NCBI GenBank assembly: GCA_045650565.1
Contig: JAZRRG010000003.1
Location: forward strand, 1-12,154
Source: SIG565 sp045650565
Lineage (GTDB): Bacteria > Bacillota > Clostridia > Oscillospirales > Acutalibacteraceae
Direction: 5' to 3'
Length of the DNA: 12,154 bases
In this document: positions 1 through 7,469 of the stretch, piece by piece
Layout of the letters: each line of letters opens with the position of its first letter
How positions within the stretch are numbered: the stretch's first letter is position 1
Program-made: the position numbers and the translations under genes
The notes under the pieces: generated by a model
Seen by the model: only the letters and a program-made list of their open reading frames with translations
Told to the model about the DNA's origin: nothing
Databases searched by the model: none

Positions 1-60
1 GGAGGGGCTTGTTATATCCATTTAACTATGTAGGCATATTTAACGAATACAATTTTAAAC

Positions 61-95
61 TATAAGCCGTGTTTTGTCAAGAAACACGGCTTATA
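61..95 (-). terminator. Stem-loop terminator of the maf-rlmD operon
   Basis: A perfect 14-bp inverted repeat (61-74 pairs with 82-95) encloses a 7-nt loop. The core arms are GCCGTGTTT and AAACACGGC. It lies exactly at the 3' end of the minus-strand methyltransferase gene, whose TAA stop (93-91) falls inside the stem. On the minus strand the stem is followed by GTTTAAAATT, only a weak T-tract. The AT-rich outer arms could let it act in both directions. It is the only clear signal in positions 1-90. Confidence 0.65.
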
Positions 96-1452
96 AATAT
101 TTGTGATTTTCAGTTCGTATTAGTTTTGCGGCACATTCTACGTGTGAAGTACGGGGGAATAGGTCGGCGGGGGTATATTCCATCAATTTATACCCATTAT
201 TTTGAAGTATTGCTATATCACGTGCAAGGGTTGAGCTATCGCACGAAACATACACAATTCTTTCGGGGGAAAAATCGTTTGCAATGGTATTAAGCAATGC
301 CTCCTCGCAACCCTTTCTTGGAGGGTCAACTATTACAACATCGGGCTTTAGCCCACGGGCTGCTAACTGTTCTGCGGCAGCCGCAGCATCAGCACATATA
401 AATTCGGCATTTTGGATGCCATTTATTTGGGCGTTAATTCCAGCATCACGTACGGCATCGGGGACTATCTCAACCCCGATGATTTTTTTTGCCGTTTTTG
501 CCATAGACAGACCAATACTACCCGCACCGCAATATAAATCAAGTACGGTCTTATTGTCAGGCATGGCATATTCGGCGGCTTTTTGGTACAGCTTTTCTGC
601 CATATCACGATTAACCTGATAAAAAGACAAGGGGGAAATGCGAATTTTAATACCGCAGAGAATATCGGTAATATATGTATCTCCGAAAACTGACACACAT
701 TCATCGCCCAAAATAACATTGGTGTCCTTTTTGTTTATATTAAGCTGTACGCTCTTAAGATTTTCACCTAAAAGCGCCTTTAACCTTTCGGTTAGTATAT
801 CTATAAAGGGAAGAGTATCACCGTTAATTACAAGCACCACCATAATCTCACCCGTTTTTGCTGCATGGCGAATGTATATATGGCGCACAAGTCCCGTAAG
901 GTCTTGCTCATTATATATAGAAATGTTATTTTCCTTTAAAAAATCAGTTATAACGGCGCAAATCTGCCCAAAAATTTCGGGCTGCAAAAGACAGTTTTCA
1001 CACTCAATCACCCTATGTGAGTGGGTGCCGAAAAATCCTACATTTCGGTTTTGACTTATAGGATATTGAGCTTTATTGCGGTAGCCGAGCGTTTTTTCGG
1101 CACTAATTATGGGCTGCGGTTCCATATCAATTCTACCGATACGCTTTATAGAGTTATAAACCTTTTCACTTTTAATTTTGCACTCGGCGTTATATGAGAT
1201 GTGCCGATAAACACATCCGCCACAGCGGTTAAACACATCACAGTCGGAAGTGATTCTATCGGGTGAAGTGTTTATTATTTCCATTACCTTGCCGTAAGCA
1301 TATCTCTTTTTCACCTTTAATATTTTTGTGAGTACGGTATCACCCTTTGCCGAAAGCGGCACGAAAACCGCCATACCCTCATAATGACCCACACCACTAC
1401 CGCCTGAAGTATAACCATCTATTTCTAAAATAATTTCATCGTTCTTCTTCAT
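91..1452 (-). CDS. rlmD: 23S rRNA (uracil-5-)-methyltransferase, RlmD/RumA family
   Basis: SAM-dependent enzyme that methylates C5 of a uracil in RNA, usually U1939 (RlmD) or U747 (RlmCD) of 23S rRNA; I cannot tell which here. The 453 aa show an N-terminal TRAM-like RNA-binding region (about residues 6-58). Cysteines of a [4Fe-4S] cluster follow at C71, C77 and C80, with the fourth at C151 or C154. The SAM-binding motif DLYCGAGSIGL is at about 305-315, VDPPRKGC at about 375-382, the catalytic nucleophile Cys in VSCDSSTLARD (C404), and the probable catalytic base Glu in HVEC (E439). Its length fits the family. Its ATG overlaps the stop of the upstream maf gene (ATGA), so the two are translationally coupled. 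The gene is intact and housekeeping in character, which marks this side as host chromosome. The symbol is a family-level assignment. Confidence 0.93.
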   Translation of the reverse strand: MKKNDEIILEIDGYTSGGSGVGHYEGMAVFVPLSAKGDTVLTKILKVKKRYAYGKVMEIINTSPDRITSDCDVFNRCGGCVYRHISYNAECKIKSEKVYNSIKRIGRIDMEPQPIISAEKTLGYRNKAQYPISQNRNVGFFGTHSHRVIECENCLLQPEIFGQICAVITDFLKENNISIYNEQDLTGLVRHIYIRHAAKTGEIMVVLVINGDTLPFIDILTERLKALLGENLKSVQLNINKKDTNVILGDECVSVFGDTYITDILCGIKIRISPLSFYQVNRDMAEKLYQKAAEYAMPDNKTVLDLYCGAGSIGLSMAKTAKKIIGVEIVPDAVRDAGINAQINGIQNAEFICADAAAAAEQLAARGLKPDVVIVDPPRKGCEEALLNTIANDFSPERIVYVSCDSSTLARDIAILQNNGYKLMEYTPADLFPRTSHVECAAKLIRTENHKYL

Positions 1453-2021
1453 ATTCCCACAACTGTTTCTTCGAATTTTTTAAGCTCTCTTGAAAGTCTT
1501 GCAACGGGTAACCCTACAATATTAAAAAAGTCACCGTCTATTTTTTTAACAAGCACAGCGCCAAAGCCCTGTATACCGTAGGCACCCGCCTTGTCTATAT
1601 ATTCATTTGTGTTTAAATATTCCTCAATTTGAGAATCGCTTAACGGGTAAAATTCAACCAGCGAAATTTCCGAAAAGCTATATGTTTTTCCGTTTTTATA
1701 AAAAGCACAGCCCGTAATTACCTTGTGGGTGTTGCCCGATAGTATTTTAAGCATCATTTTAGCATCCTTGCGGTCGGTTGGTTTGCCGAGCATAATATCA
1801 CCTAAAAACACAGCGGTATCAGACCCTATAGTTAAAGAATCGGGGTGGGAGGCACCAATATGCATAGCTTTTTGTACCGCAAGATATTCGGGGGCAAACA
1901 AGGGGTCTATACCTTTTGGTAAAATTTCCTCGATATTGGCGGGTAAACACTCAAAATTCGGCAGTAAAAGCTTTAAAAGCTCTTGGCGCCGAGGAGACTG
2001 TGAAGCGAGTATATATTCCAT
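1449..2021 (-). CDS. maf: Maf-type nucleoside triphosphate pyrophosphatase
   Basis: A cytoplasmic house-cleaning enzyme that hydrolyses non-canonical or excess nucleoside triphosphates (dTTP/UTP in the YhdE/Maf subgroup) to monophosphate and pyrophosphate. Maf was first linked to septum formation in Bacillus. The 190-aa length is normal. Visible signatures are the N-terminal phosphate-binding SQSPRRQELL (7-16), GSDTAVFLGDIMLGKP with the conserved Asp (66-81), and YIDKAGAYGIQGFGAVLVKK (141-160), followed by DFFNIVGLP. The start is supported by a GAGGTT ribosome-binding site (plus-strand 2027-2032) 5 nt before the ATG. It is the first gene of a two-gene operon with the rRNA methyltransferase. 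It terminates with TGA, showing that this genome uses UGA as a stop. Confidence 0.95.
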   Translation of the reverse strand: MEYILASQSPRRQELLKLLLPNFECLPANIEEILPKGIDPLFAPEYLAVQKAMHIGASHPDSLTIGSDTAVFLGDIMLGKPTDRKDAKMMLKILSGNTHKVITGCAFYKNGKTYSFSEISLVEFYPLSDSQIEEYLNTNEYIDKAGAYGIQGFGAVLVKKIDGDFFNIVGLPVARLSRELKKFEETVVGI

Positions 2022-2054
2022 AAAACAACCTCAATTTTTACTTTCTACCTGACT

Positions 2055-2063
2055 ATTTTACCA
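2055..2063 (-). promoter_or_regulatory. Putative extended -10 promoter of maf-rlmD
   Basis: Read on the minus strand this is TGGTAAAAT, an extended -10 element (TGnTAnnnT type), about 34 nt before the maf ATG. The -35 at 17-bp spacing (2083-2078, ATGCAC) is poor, as is common for extended -10 promoters. An A/T tract lies further upstream (2071-2100). This is sequence inference only. Confidence 0.45.
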
Positions 2064-2122
2064 CAAAGCGAAAAAAAGTGCATTATTTTCTTAAAAAAAT
2101 TGCCCCAAAAGTAAAGATGTCG

Positions 2123-2151
2123 GTGAATGTCGCAAAATGAAACGTTATAAT
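2123..2151 (+). promoter_or_regulatory. Putative vegetative-type promoter of the capsid operon
   Basis: A perfect TATAAT -10 hexamer lies at 2146-2151. A -35 candidate GTGAAT (2123-2128; core TGA matches TTGACA) sits at the ideal 17-bp spacing. The expected start is near 2158, only a few bases before the AGGAGGTG ribosome-binding site of the first gene, so the 5' leader is extremely short. A direct repeat ATGTCG (2117-2122 and 2127-2132), spaced by one helical turn, overlaps the -35 and could be an operator half-site pair. Nothing else upstream in the window could drive the downstream genes. Confidence 0.55.
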
Positions 2152-2174
2152 GCGTGTGTCAGGAGGTGTCCGAG

Positions 2175-2438
2175 ATGGCAAAAGCAAAAACGCTCAAGGA
2201 GATTATGGAATCTCTTTTAGAGCAAAAGGCAAGCGACCAAGAAAAAGCAAATTTATCCGAGCTTGGCTTTGATATGAAAAAGCCAACCAAGTACACCGTT
2301 ATTATGGCGGCGCTCTACAAGAAAGCGGCAGGGGGAGACCTAAGCGCAATTAAGGAGCTGCGCTCAATCGTGTCAGGCGGCGCTACCGATAATCTATATT
2401 CAGGGGTGGTGATGATAGTTGACGACATCAAAAATTAA
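2175..2438 (+). CDS. Putative phage terminase small subunit (TerS)
   Basis: A small protein (87 aa) at the head of the structural operon, directly before the large terminase. Terminase small subunits bind phage DNA and guide the large subunit to the packaging site. The start is ATG 2175 because AGGAGGTG (2161-2168) is placed 6 nt before it; an upstream GTG at 2154 would put that site inside the gene and is rejected. The protein is highly charged and helical (AKAKTLKEIMESLLEQ near the start). It has a segment ALYKKAAGGDLSAIKELRSI (about residues 45-64) that resembles the repeat-like part of other TerS proteins (GDxxAIxxxRxxxG). Its 3' end overlaps the proposed TTG start of the large subunit by 20 nt. 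No distinct DNA-binding motif is obvious, so the call relies on position, size and that segment. Confidence 0.7.
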   Translation: MAKAKTLKEIMESLLEQKASDQEKANLSELGFDMKKPTKYTVIMAALYKKAAGGDLSAIKELRSIVSGGATDNLYSGVVMIVDDIKN

Positions 2439-3720
2439 AATTTCCGATATTGTCGGAGGTGGTTACGATGATTATTGAAACGATACCAACCGCTACCGAG
2501 TTTTAAAGGGCGGCAAGGGCTCAAAGAAATCTACTACAACGGCGCTGAATCTTATATATCGGTTAATGAAATATCGGGGAAGCAACCTGCTGGTTGTTCG
2601 TGCGGTTATGAACACCCATAGAGATTCAACCTTTGCACAGCTTAAATGGGCTCAGGAAAAGTTAAATGTTGCACACCTATGGCAAAATACGGTGTCGCCA
2701 ATGGAGATGGTCTATCTACCGACAGGTCAAAAGATACTGTTTCGTGGCTTTGATGATGTTTTAAAACTCGCATCAACTACGGTTAATACGGGGCATTTGT
2801 GCTTTGTGTGGTTAGAGGAGGCGTTTGAAATTGATAAAGAGGAGGATTTTGAAAAACTCGATTTATCGGTACCCCGTGGCAGTGTCCCAAGGGGACTATT
2901 CAAGCAAACAACCTTAACCTTCAATCCCTGGAGTGAAAAGCATTGGCTTAAGAAAAGATTTTTTGATAAAGCCGCAAAAAATGTATCTTGCTACTCTACA
3001 AACTATTTGTGCAATGAGTTTTTAGATGCCACCGACCGAGCCGTTTTTGAGGGTATGAAAAACTCTAACCCATCACGCTACAGCGTGGCGGGGCTAGGGA
3101 ATTGGGGTATAGCCGATGGGCTGGTATTTGAAAACTATTCAGCTGAAATACCAAATATACCCACCGAACAGTTGTGGAAATGGCGGCACTTTTTCGGACT
3201 TGATTACGGCTATACAAACGACCCTACGGCATTTATAGCCATTATGGTTAATCCCATAGATAAACTAATTTACATATATGATGAGTTTTATAAATGCAGG
3301 ATGTTAAACAGCGATATAGCCGAGCTAATAAAGAAAAAGGGGTATGCAAAGGAGAGAATTCGTGCCGACTGTGCGGAGCCCAAAAGCAACGATGATTTGC
3401 GGCGCCTCGGAATCGCCCGTATTATGCCCTCGGTTAAAGGGGCGGACAGCATAATAAACGGAATAACCAATATATGCGAATATAAAATTTATGTAAATCC
3501 CAGGTGTGTTAACACTCTAAAGGAGATGTCAAGCTATGTTTGGGACAAAAAGGTGGCAGGCAACCGTGCGCTGCCTGTAGATAAAAACAATCATTTAATG
3601 GATGCATTAAGATATGCATTTCAGGATGTAAAGCTCTTTCATCCCGAACGGGAGGAGGGTATATTGCGCACCGCAGACAGCGGTATTACAAATAAAGATA
3701 TAAACGGAGGATGGATTTAA
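2419..3720 (+). CDS. Terminase large subunit (TerL), interrupted by an in-frame TGA
   Basis: The DNA-packaging motor: an N-terminal ATPase and a C-terminal RNase H-like nuclease. The frame begins at TTG 2419 (a TAG at 2416 closes it upstream) and spans 433 codons, a normal TerL length. It shows KISDIVGGGYDDY (5-7 and on), then TGA at codon 20, then NRYRVLKGGKGSKKST with Walker A at about 30-39. Walker B LCFVWLEE is at about 127-134. The motifs TLTFNPW and TTxxLCNEFLD-type segments are typical of this Clostridia/Bacilli terminase family. Nuclease acidic residues lie in FFGLDYGYTNDP, RADCAEP and HLMDALRYAF. Reinitiation at the first downstream ATG (2566) would give 384 aa without Walker A and probably no motor activity. 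The TGA most simply replaces TGG (Trp), so this is a pseudogene, a readthrough case or a sequencing error. All other motifs are intact. Confidence 0.9.
2476..2478 (+). other. In-frame TGA within the terminase large subunit gene
   Basis: Codon 20 of the terminase frame reads TGA between GATGATTAT (DDY) and AACGATACC (NDT). From memory, related terminases have an aromatic/Trp pair here (…GYxxFW…RYRVxKG…), so a single TGG to TGA transition explains it. Maf and the GHL10 lipoprotein gene both end in TGA, which argues against UGA being read as Trp genome-wide. Confidence 0.85.
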
Positions 3721-3899
3721 TGTTAACGGTTACTTTAGTTATGACCGGCTTTGCCTTTTTCCTTTTAGGAATAATTTTAGGCAATATTTACAGTGGTAAA
3801 AAGGTTCGAAAAACATCACCGAAGCACTCGGCAAACCGTATGAGTGTATCGGCTGAGTTCAAGGACTTTTTTAAATATGATGGCAGTGAACAGGCATAG
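3720..3899 (+). CDS. Small single-pass membrane protein in the head gene cluster
   Basis: Unrecognised protein of 59 aa. The start is ATG 3720, overlapping the terminase stop (TAATG) and preceded by GGAGG (3706-3710) at 9 nt. An ATG at 3711 directly abuts that site and is unlikely. Residues about 3-23 (VTLVMTGFAFFLLGIILGNI) form one hydrophobic helix, followed by a basic stretch SGKKVRK, so an N-out/C-in topology is expected. The remaining ~30 residues are polar. It sits between terminase and scaffold and is co-transcribed with both. Membrane proteins are not usual in this slot. It could be a small accessory, antiholin-like or anchor protein; no function is assigned. Confidence 0.7.
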   Translation: MLTVTLVMTGFAFFLLGIILGNIYSGKKVRKTSPKHSANRMSVSAEFKDFFKYDGSEQA

Positions 3900-3925
3900 C
3901 GCCTTTAATAGAGAGGAGAATTCTT

Positions 3926-4588
3926 ATGAGTAAAACACAAATCGATGAAGCGGCAGTGCTACCAAACACACGTGAGAGCGACGGTGTAACCGATACTCAG
4001 GACACCACACTTGAGAATATCGGTCAGGATAAAAATAGCCAAAAAATTCACGTTAAATTTAATAAGGAAATTCGTGAATTATCTATTGAAGAGGCGACTG
4101 CTTTGGCACAAAAGGGGCTCAAATACGATACAGTGAGTGGCGAACTTGAACGACTTCGCACACTGGCAGTAGCGAGTGGAAAAAACATAACCGACTTTAT
4201 TACCGAAATTGAAAACCAAAAGAGCCAAGCCCACAAAAATGCTTTAATGGAAAGCTGTTCGGGTAATAACGAGTTGGTAGAGCACATTATTGAGCTTGAA
4301 GGGGCAAAACCTGCCGATGAGCTTTTGGGAATGAGTGAATTAATGAACGAGTTTCCAGAAATTAAATCGGAAGATGATGTACCCGAATCGGTTTTAGAGG
4401 CAGTTAAGATGAAGGGTGGAAATTTGTTTGATGCGTATTTACGATACCTCCATCAGCAAACACGCCAAGCCAAACGGCATATGGAGCAGCGCCTTAAAAC
4501 CGAGCAAAGCAGTGTCGGTTCACAGCTCGGACACGGCTTGCCCGTGTCGGATGCAAACGAGGAGTTTATAAAGGGACTCTGGAATTAA
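3926..4588 (+). CDS. Putative capsid scaffolding protein
   Basis: A 220-aa acidic, glutamate- and lysine-rich, mostly helical protein without cysteine clusters or a catalytic motif. It lies immediately before the major capsid gene (16 nt gap), the classic scaffold position. Scaffold proteins direct procapsid assembly and then leave the shell. The segment HVKFNKEIRELSIEEATALA (about 42-61) is followed by a heptad-like stretch around YDTVSGELERLRTLA and by ITEIENQKSQAHKNALME. These are features I associate with scaffold/minor structural proteins of Firmicutes phages having this capsid type. The C-terminal part (LHQQTRQAKRHMEQRLKTE) is strongly basic and helical, as expected for the coat-binding end of a scaffold. 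An AGAGGAG ribosome-binding site precedes the ATG. There is no protease domain, so release would not need cleavage. Confidence 0.7.
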   Translation: MSKTQIDEAAVLPNTRESDGVTDTQDTTLENIGQDKNSQKIHVKFNKEIRELSIEEATALAQKGLKYDTVSGELERLRTLAVASGKNITDFITEIENQKSQAHKNALMESCSGNNELVEHIIELEGAKPADELLGMSELMNEFPEIKSEDDVPESVLEAVKMKGGNLFDAYLRYLHQQTRQAKRHMEQRLKTEQSSVGSQLGHGLPVSDANEEFIKGLWN

Positions 4589-4604
4589 AAAGGAGAAAAA
4601 CAAT

Positions 4605-5783
4605 ATGTCAATCAATTCATTAGAAACAGCAACAAGATATTCAGCTGAGCTTGACAAGCTTTTTTCACAAAAAAGTGCTACCGGCTTTTTTGCCGATAAC
4701 ACCTTCGGTAAAAAGTTTGTCGGAGCCAAAACGGTTATCATCCCTGACGTTAATTTTCAGGGCTTAGCCGATTACAATCGTGACACCGGCTTTACTCGTG
4801 GCGCTATTACAGTGTCAAACACCTCATACACAATGCAAATGGACCGTGCTCGTTCCTTGCAGATTGACCGTGAGGATATGGATGAAACAGGTGTTGCAAA
4901 TCTTGCAGGCAAGATACTTGGCGAATATGTTCGCACAAAGGTTGTTCCCGAGTGTGATGCCTATGTAATTTCTAAGCTTGCAGGATTAGCCGCTACAAGA
5001 AGCAACCTTGTAACAGGCGATATTACTCATCCGTTCGAAACCCTTTGTGCTCTTATTAAAGAGGTACAAAATGAGGTTGGCTACGATGAGGAATTAGTTG
5101 CATTTATCGATGGTGGTATCTATGCGCTCTTGCAGAACACCCCCGAAATTTCACGCCAGATTATCGTTAACGATTTCAAACAGGGTGATATTTCCCTAAA
5201 GGTAAATTCAATTAACGGTGTGGCACTTATCCCCGTTATGTCGGAGCGTATGAGAACTGCATACGAATTCAAAGCAGGCGAGGCAGGTGGTTTTGTACCG
5301 GCTGACAACAGCAAATCGGTTTATATGATGGTTTGTCCTAAGAAGGGCGCACATCTCGTTCGTAAGACCGAGAATATGCGTATCTTCACACCCGAGCAAA
5401 ATGTGGATGCCGATGCCTACAAATTCGATTACCGCATTTATTACGATGTATTCGTAAAGAAAAGCGGACTCGATGCAATTTGGGCATGGTTATCTCCTGA
5501 GGTTTCCATTACTGCACAGCCCGAGGATATAACAGTTGCCGAGGGTAACATTGCAGAGGAACTCACAGTTACTGCCGTAGCTGATGGCGCTGAGCTTTCA
5601 TACCAGTGGTATAAAGCGGCAGATAAATCAGGTAATGATGCAGTAAAAATCAAGGGTGCCAACAACGCTGTATTAGTACTGGATGAGACACTCACTGTAG
5701 GCGAATACCACTACTTTGTAAAAATTATGGTAGATGGAATTGGCACAGTTTTGTCAAATGTTGCTACAGTTACAGTAGAATAA
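4605..5783 (+). CDS. Major capsid protein with C-terminal Ig-like domain
   Basis: The shell protein, 392 aa. The N-terminal part begins SINSLETATRYSAELDKLF and contains FVGAKTVIIPDV, QGLADYNRDTGFTRG and RSLQIDREDMDETG. These closely resemble, from memory, capsid proteins found in many Clostridia phages and prophages. The shell domain extends to about residue 298 (RIYYDVFVKKSGLDAIWAW). An Ig-like beta domain follows at about 301-392: TAQPEDITVAEG, LSYQWYK with the core Trp (W335), GEYHYFVKI and a final SNVATVTVE strand. Such domains usually decorate the outer capsid surface and may bind glycans or cell surfaces. AGGAG at 4591-4595 lies 9 nt before the ATG. No upstream HK97 protease is present and the N-terminus shows no delta-domain, consistent with a separate scaffold. 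Confidence 0.92.
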   Translation: MSINSLETATRYSAELDKLFSQKSATGFFADNTFGKKFVGAKTVIIPDVNFQGLADYNRDTGFTRGAITVSNTSYTMQMDRARSLQIDREDMDETGVANLAGKILGEYVRTKVVPECDAYVISKLAGLAATRSNLVTGDITHPFETLCALIKEVQNEVGYDEELVAFIDGGIYALLQNTPEISRQIIVNDFKQGDISLKVNSINGVALIPVMSERMRTAYEFKAGEAGGFVPADNSKSVYMMVCPKKGAHLVRKTENMRIFTPEQNVDADAYKFDYRIYYDVFVKKSGLDAIWAWLSPEVSITAQPEDITVAEGNIAEELTVTAVADGAELSYQWYKAADKSGNDAVKIKGANNAVLVLDETLTVGEYHYFVKIMVDGIGTVLSNVATVTVE

Positions 5784-5791
5784 TTTAAACG

Positions 5792-5818
5792 GCTCTGCAC
5801 CCGTTCGGGGTGCAGAGC
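5792..5818 (+). other. Strong hairpin between capsid and portal genes
   Basis: An 11-bp perfect GC-rich stem (5792-5802 with 5808-5818) and a 5-nt loop GTTCG lie 8 nt after the capsid stop. No T-tract follows on the plus strand (TCATAAAAAAC), so it is not a textbook intrinsic terminator. A 3' mRNA-stabilising hairpin or partial attenuator that raises capsid over portal expression fits better. The portal start is 26 nt further on. Confidence 0.7.
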
Positions 5819-5843
5819 TCATAAAAAACAGGGGGATGACTAA

Positions 5844-7469
5844 ATGAATTACAGTCCGACACAAATATATACAGAGTACAAAAAGGGTGTCGAATTTAAA
5901 AGCAGTATGGGCAGCAAGGGTCTATACGAGCAAAATAAAATCAACGAGCGCTTTTATGTTGGCGACCAATGGTACGGAGCAAAGTGTTCGAACTCTCGTC
6001 CGCTTGTGCGCCACAATATAATCAAACGAATAGGCGATTATAAAATGTCGGTGCTTTTATCGGGTCCTATCAATATTTCCTATTCGGCAGAGGGTGTGCC
6101 CGAAACAGTAGGCATTCGTGATAAGGTGGTAGCTTTCAGAAACAAAATATCCACTGAGGGAACTATCTCTGCCTCAAATCTTACCGATGGTGAAGAGGTT
6201 GCCCTCGTTATGTCGGCGCTTAATGATTACCAAAAGGTAACCGCTGAACGATTAAAGCTCGATATCTTGGCAGAAAAGGCATTAAAAAATGCGTATATCG
6301 GCGGTACGGGTATTATTTATACCTATTGGGATTCGAGTGTTTCCACAGGACTTTATGCGGATGATACCAAAACAGTTGCCATAAAGGGCGATATTGTATC
6401 CGAGGCACTGCAAATAGAGAACGTATATTTCGGTGACCCGTATACCGAGGATGTGCAAAAGCAACCCTATATTATCATCGCTACAGAAAAAAGCGCTGAT
6501 GAGGTTTATAGAGAGGCGTCTCGCTTCTCGGAAAACCCGCAGTTTGATATTAGTGAATATGGCGCCGATGAAAAAATCACGGTGCTAACACGCCTTTGGA
6601 AAGAATATACGGCTGATGGCAGTTATAAAATTTATGCGTGTCGTGTTACCGAAAAGGCGGTTATAAGGGATAAATGGGATATCGGTGTACGTATGTATCC
6701 GTTGGCAGTTTTCCGTTGGGAAACAAGGCATAACTGTTGCTATGGCGACAGTGAGATCACCTATTTAATCCCAAACCAAATTGCCATAAACCGTATGATA
6801 ACTTCCGGTGTTTGGTCGGCAATGACTACGGGAATGCCAACAATGGTTGTAAACGGCGATATTATTGATGGTGAAATCACCAACGACCCCGGACAAATCG
6901 TTAAAATATACGGAACAAATGATGATGTTGCTAATGCCATAAGATATGTTTCTCCACCCGATAATGTAGGCAATTTTTCGGGTGTAGTTGAGCCGCTTAT
7001 AAATAACACATTAGCACAAAACGGAGCAAATGCTGCGGCATTAGGGGACGTTAACCCCGATAATACCTCGGCAATTATTCAGCTTCGTAACGCTGCCAAG
7101 CTTCCACTTGCTATGCTTGAGACGAGATATTTCGCATTCATTGAGGAGATTTCTCGTATTTGGGCGGAATTTTGGATTATGCAGTATGGTAACCGCCGGA
7201 TAAAAATTAACGACCAAAACGGAACCTGGTATTTAGAGTTTGATGGCAAACGATATAAAGATTTAATTATAAGCACTTCGGCTGAGATTTCATCGTCAGC
7301 TTCATTTAGCGATGAAACCACAGTTAGTGTATTGGATAATTTACTAAATAAGGGTGGCATAACGCCTATTCAGTATCTTAAACGGCTCCCCAAAGGAATG
7401 GTGCCTAATATTAACGAACTCATTAAAGAAATGGAGGCCTCAAATGCTGACAGTAAAGGAAATTTATAA
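5844..7469 (+). CDS. Phage portal protein
   Basis: The dodecameric ring at one capsid vertex through which DNA is packaged and released. Length of 541 aa is typical. Recognisable portal features are the N-terminal RFYVGDQWYGAKC and VRHNIIKRIGDYKMSVLL (about 36-70), AYIGGTGIIYTYWD (about 150-163), the central PLAVFRWE and SEITYLIPNQIAINRM region (about 288-315), and a helical wing/crown with LRNAAKLPLAMLETRYFAFI and GGITPIQYLKRLPKG near the C-terminus. The start ATG 5844 has AGGGGG (5830-5835) 8 nt upstream. The 3' end overlaps the connector gene by 26 nt. Its position downstream of the capsid gene is unusual: portals generally follow the terminase. Confidence 0.88.
   Translation: MNYSPTQIYTEYKKGVEFKSSMGSKGLYEQNKINERFYVGDQWYGAKCSNSRPLVRHNIIKRIGDYKMSVLLSGPINISYSAEGVPETVGIRDKVVAFRNKISTEGTISASNLTDGEEVALVMSALNDYQKVTAERLKLDILAEKALKNAYIGGTGIIYTYWDSSVSTGLYADDTKTVAIKGDIVSEALQIENVYFGDPYTEDVQKQPYIIIATEKSADEVYREASRFSENPQFDISEYGADEKITVLTRLWKEYTADGSYKIYACRVTEKAVIRDKWDIGVRMYPLAVFRWETRHNCCYGDSEITYLIPNQIAINRMITSGVWSAMTTGMPTMVVNGDIIDGEITNDPGQIVKIYGTNDDVANAIRYVSPPDNVGNFSGVVEPLINNTLAQNGANAAALGDVNPDNTSAIIQLRNAAKLPLAMLETRYFAFIEEISRIWAEFWIMQYGNRRIKINDQNGTWYLEFDGKRYKDLIISTSAEISSSASFSDETTVSVLDNLLNKGGITPIQYLKRLPKGMVPNINELIKEMEASNADSKGNL

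Noticed and set aside
284..1054. Long open frames on the plus strand opposite the rRNA methyltransferase
   Set aside because: They lack ribosome-binding sites and recognisable protein features and lie antisense to a clearly conserved gene.
2111..2151. A sporulation sigma (E, F or G) promoter before the capsid operon
   Set aside because: TGAATG resembles a sigma-G -35, but no CATnnTA-type -10 occurs at the needed spacing; the TATAAT fits the vegetative consensus better.
2154..2174. GTG at 2154 as the start of the small terminase
   Set aside because: It would place the strong AGGAGGTG ribosome-binding site inside the gene; ATG 2175 has ideal spacing.
2022..2174. Prophage attachment site or tRNA remnant between maf and the terminase
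   Set aside because: No tRNA-like fold is evident, and no matching repeat can be found because the right boundary is outside the window.
2476..2478. Alternative genetic code in which UGA encodes Trp
   Set aside because: Maf (host side) and the GHL10 lipoprotein gene both end at TGA with the next gene starting in an overlap. Reading through the latter would add an implausible 24-residue tail. Trp is TGG elsewhere.
2468..2506. A 12-codon reading frame (ATG 2468 to TAA 2504) with GGAGG 8 nt upstream that could bypass the TGA by frameshifting into the terminase at TTTTAAA
   Set aside because: Reaching the terminase frame needs a -1 or +2 shift. The easy slip at UUU-U is +1, which enters the wrong frame, and -1 would re-pair Phe tRNA on GUU. 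The GGAGG bases also encode conserved terminase glycines, so chance is more likely.
5792..5830. Intrinsic terminator after the capsid gene
   Set aside because: The stem is strong, but the following plus-strand bases are A-rich (TCATAAAAAAC) and lack a T-tract.
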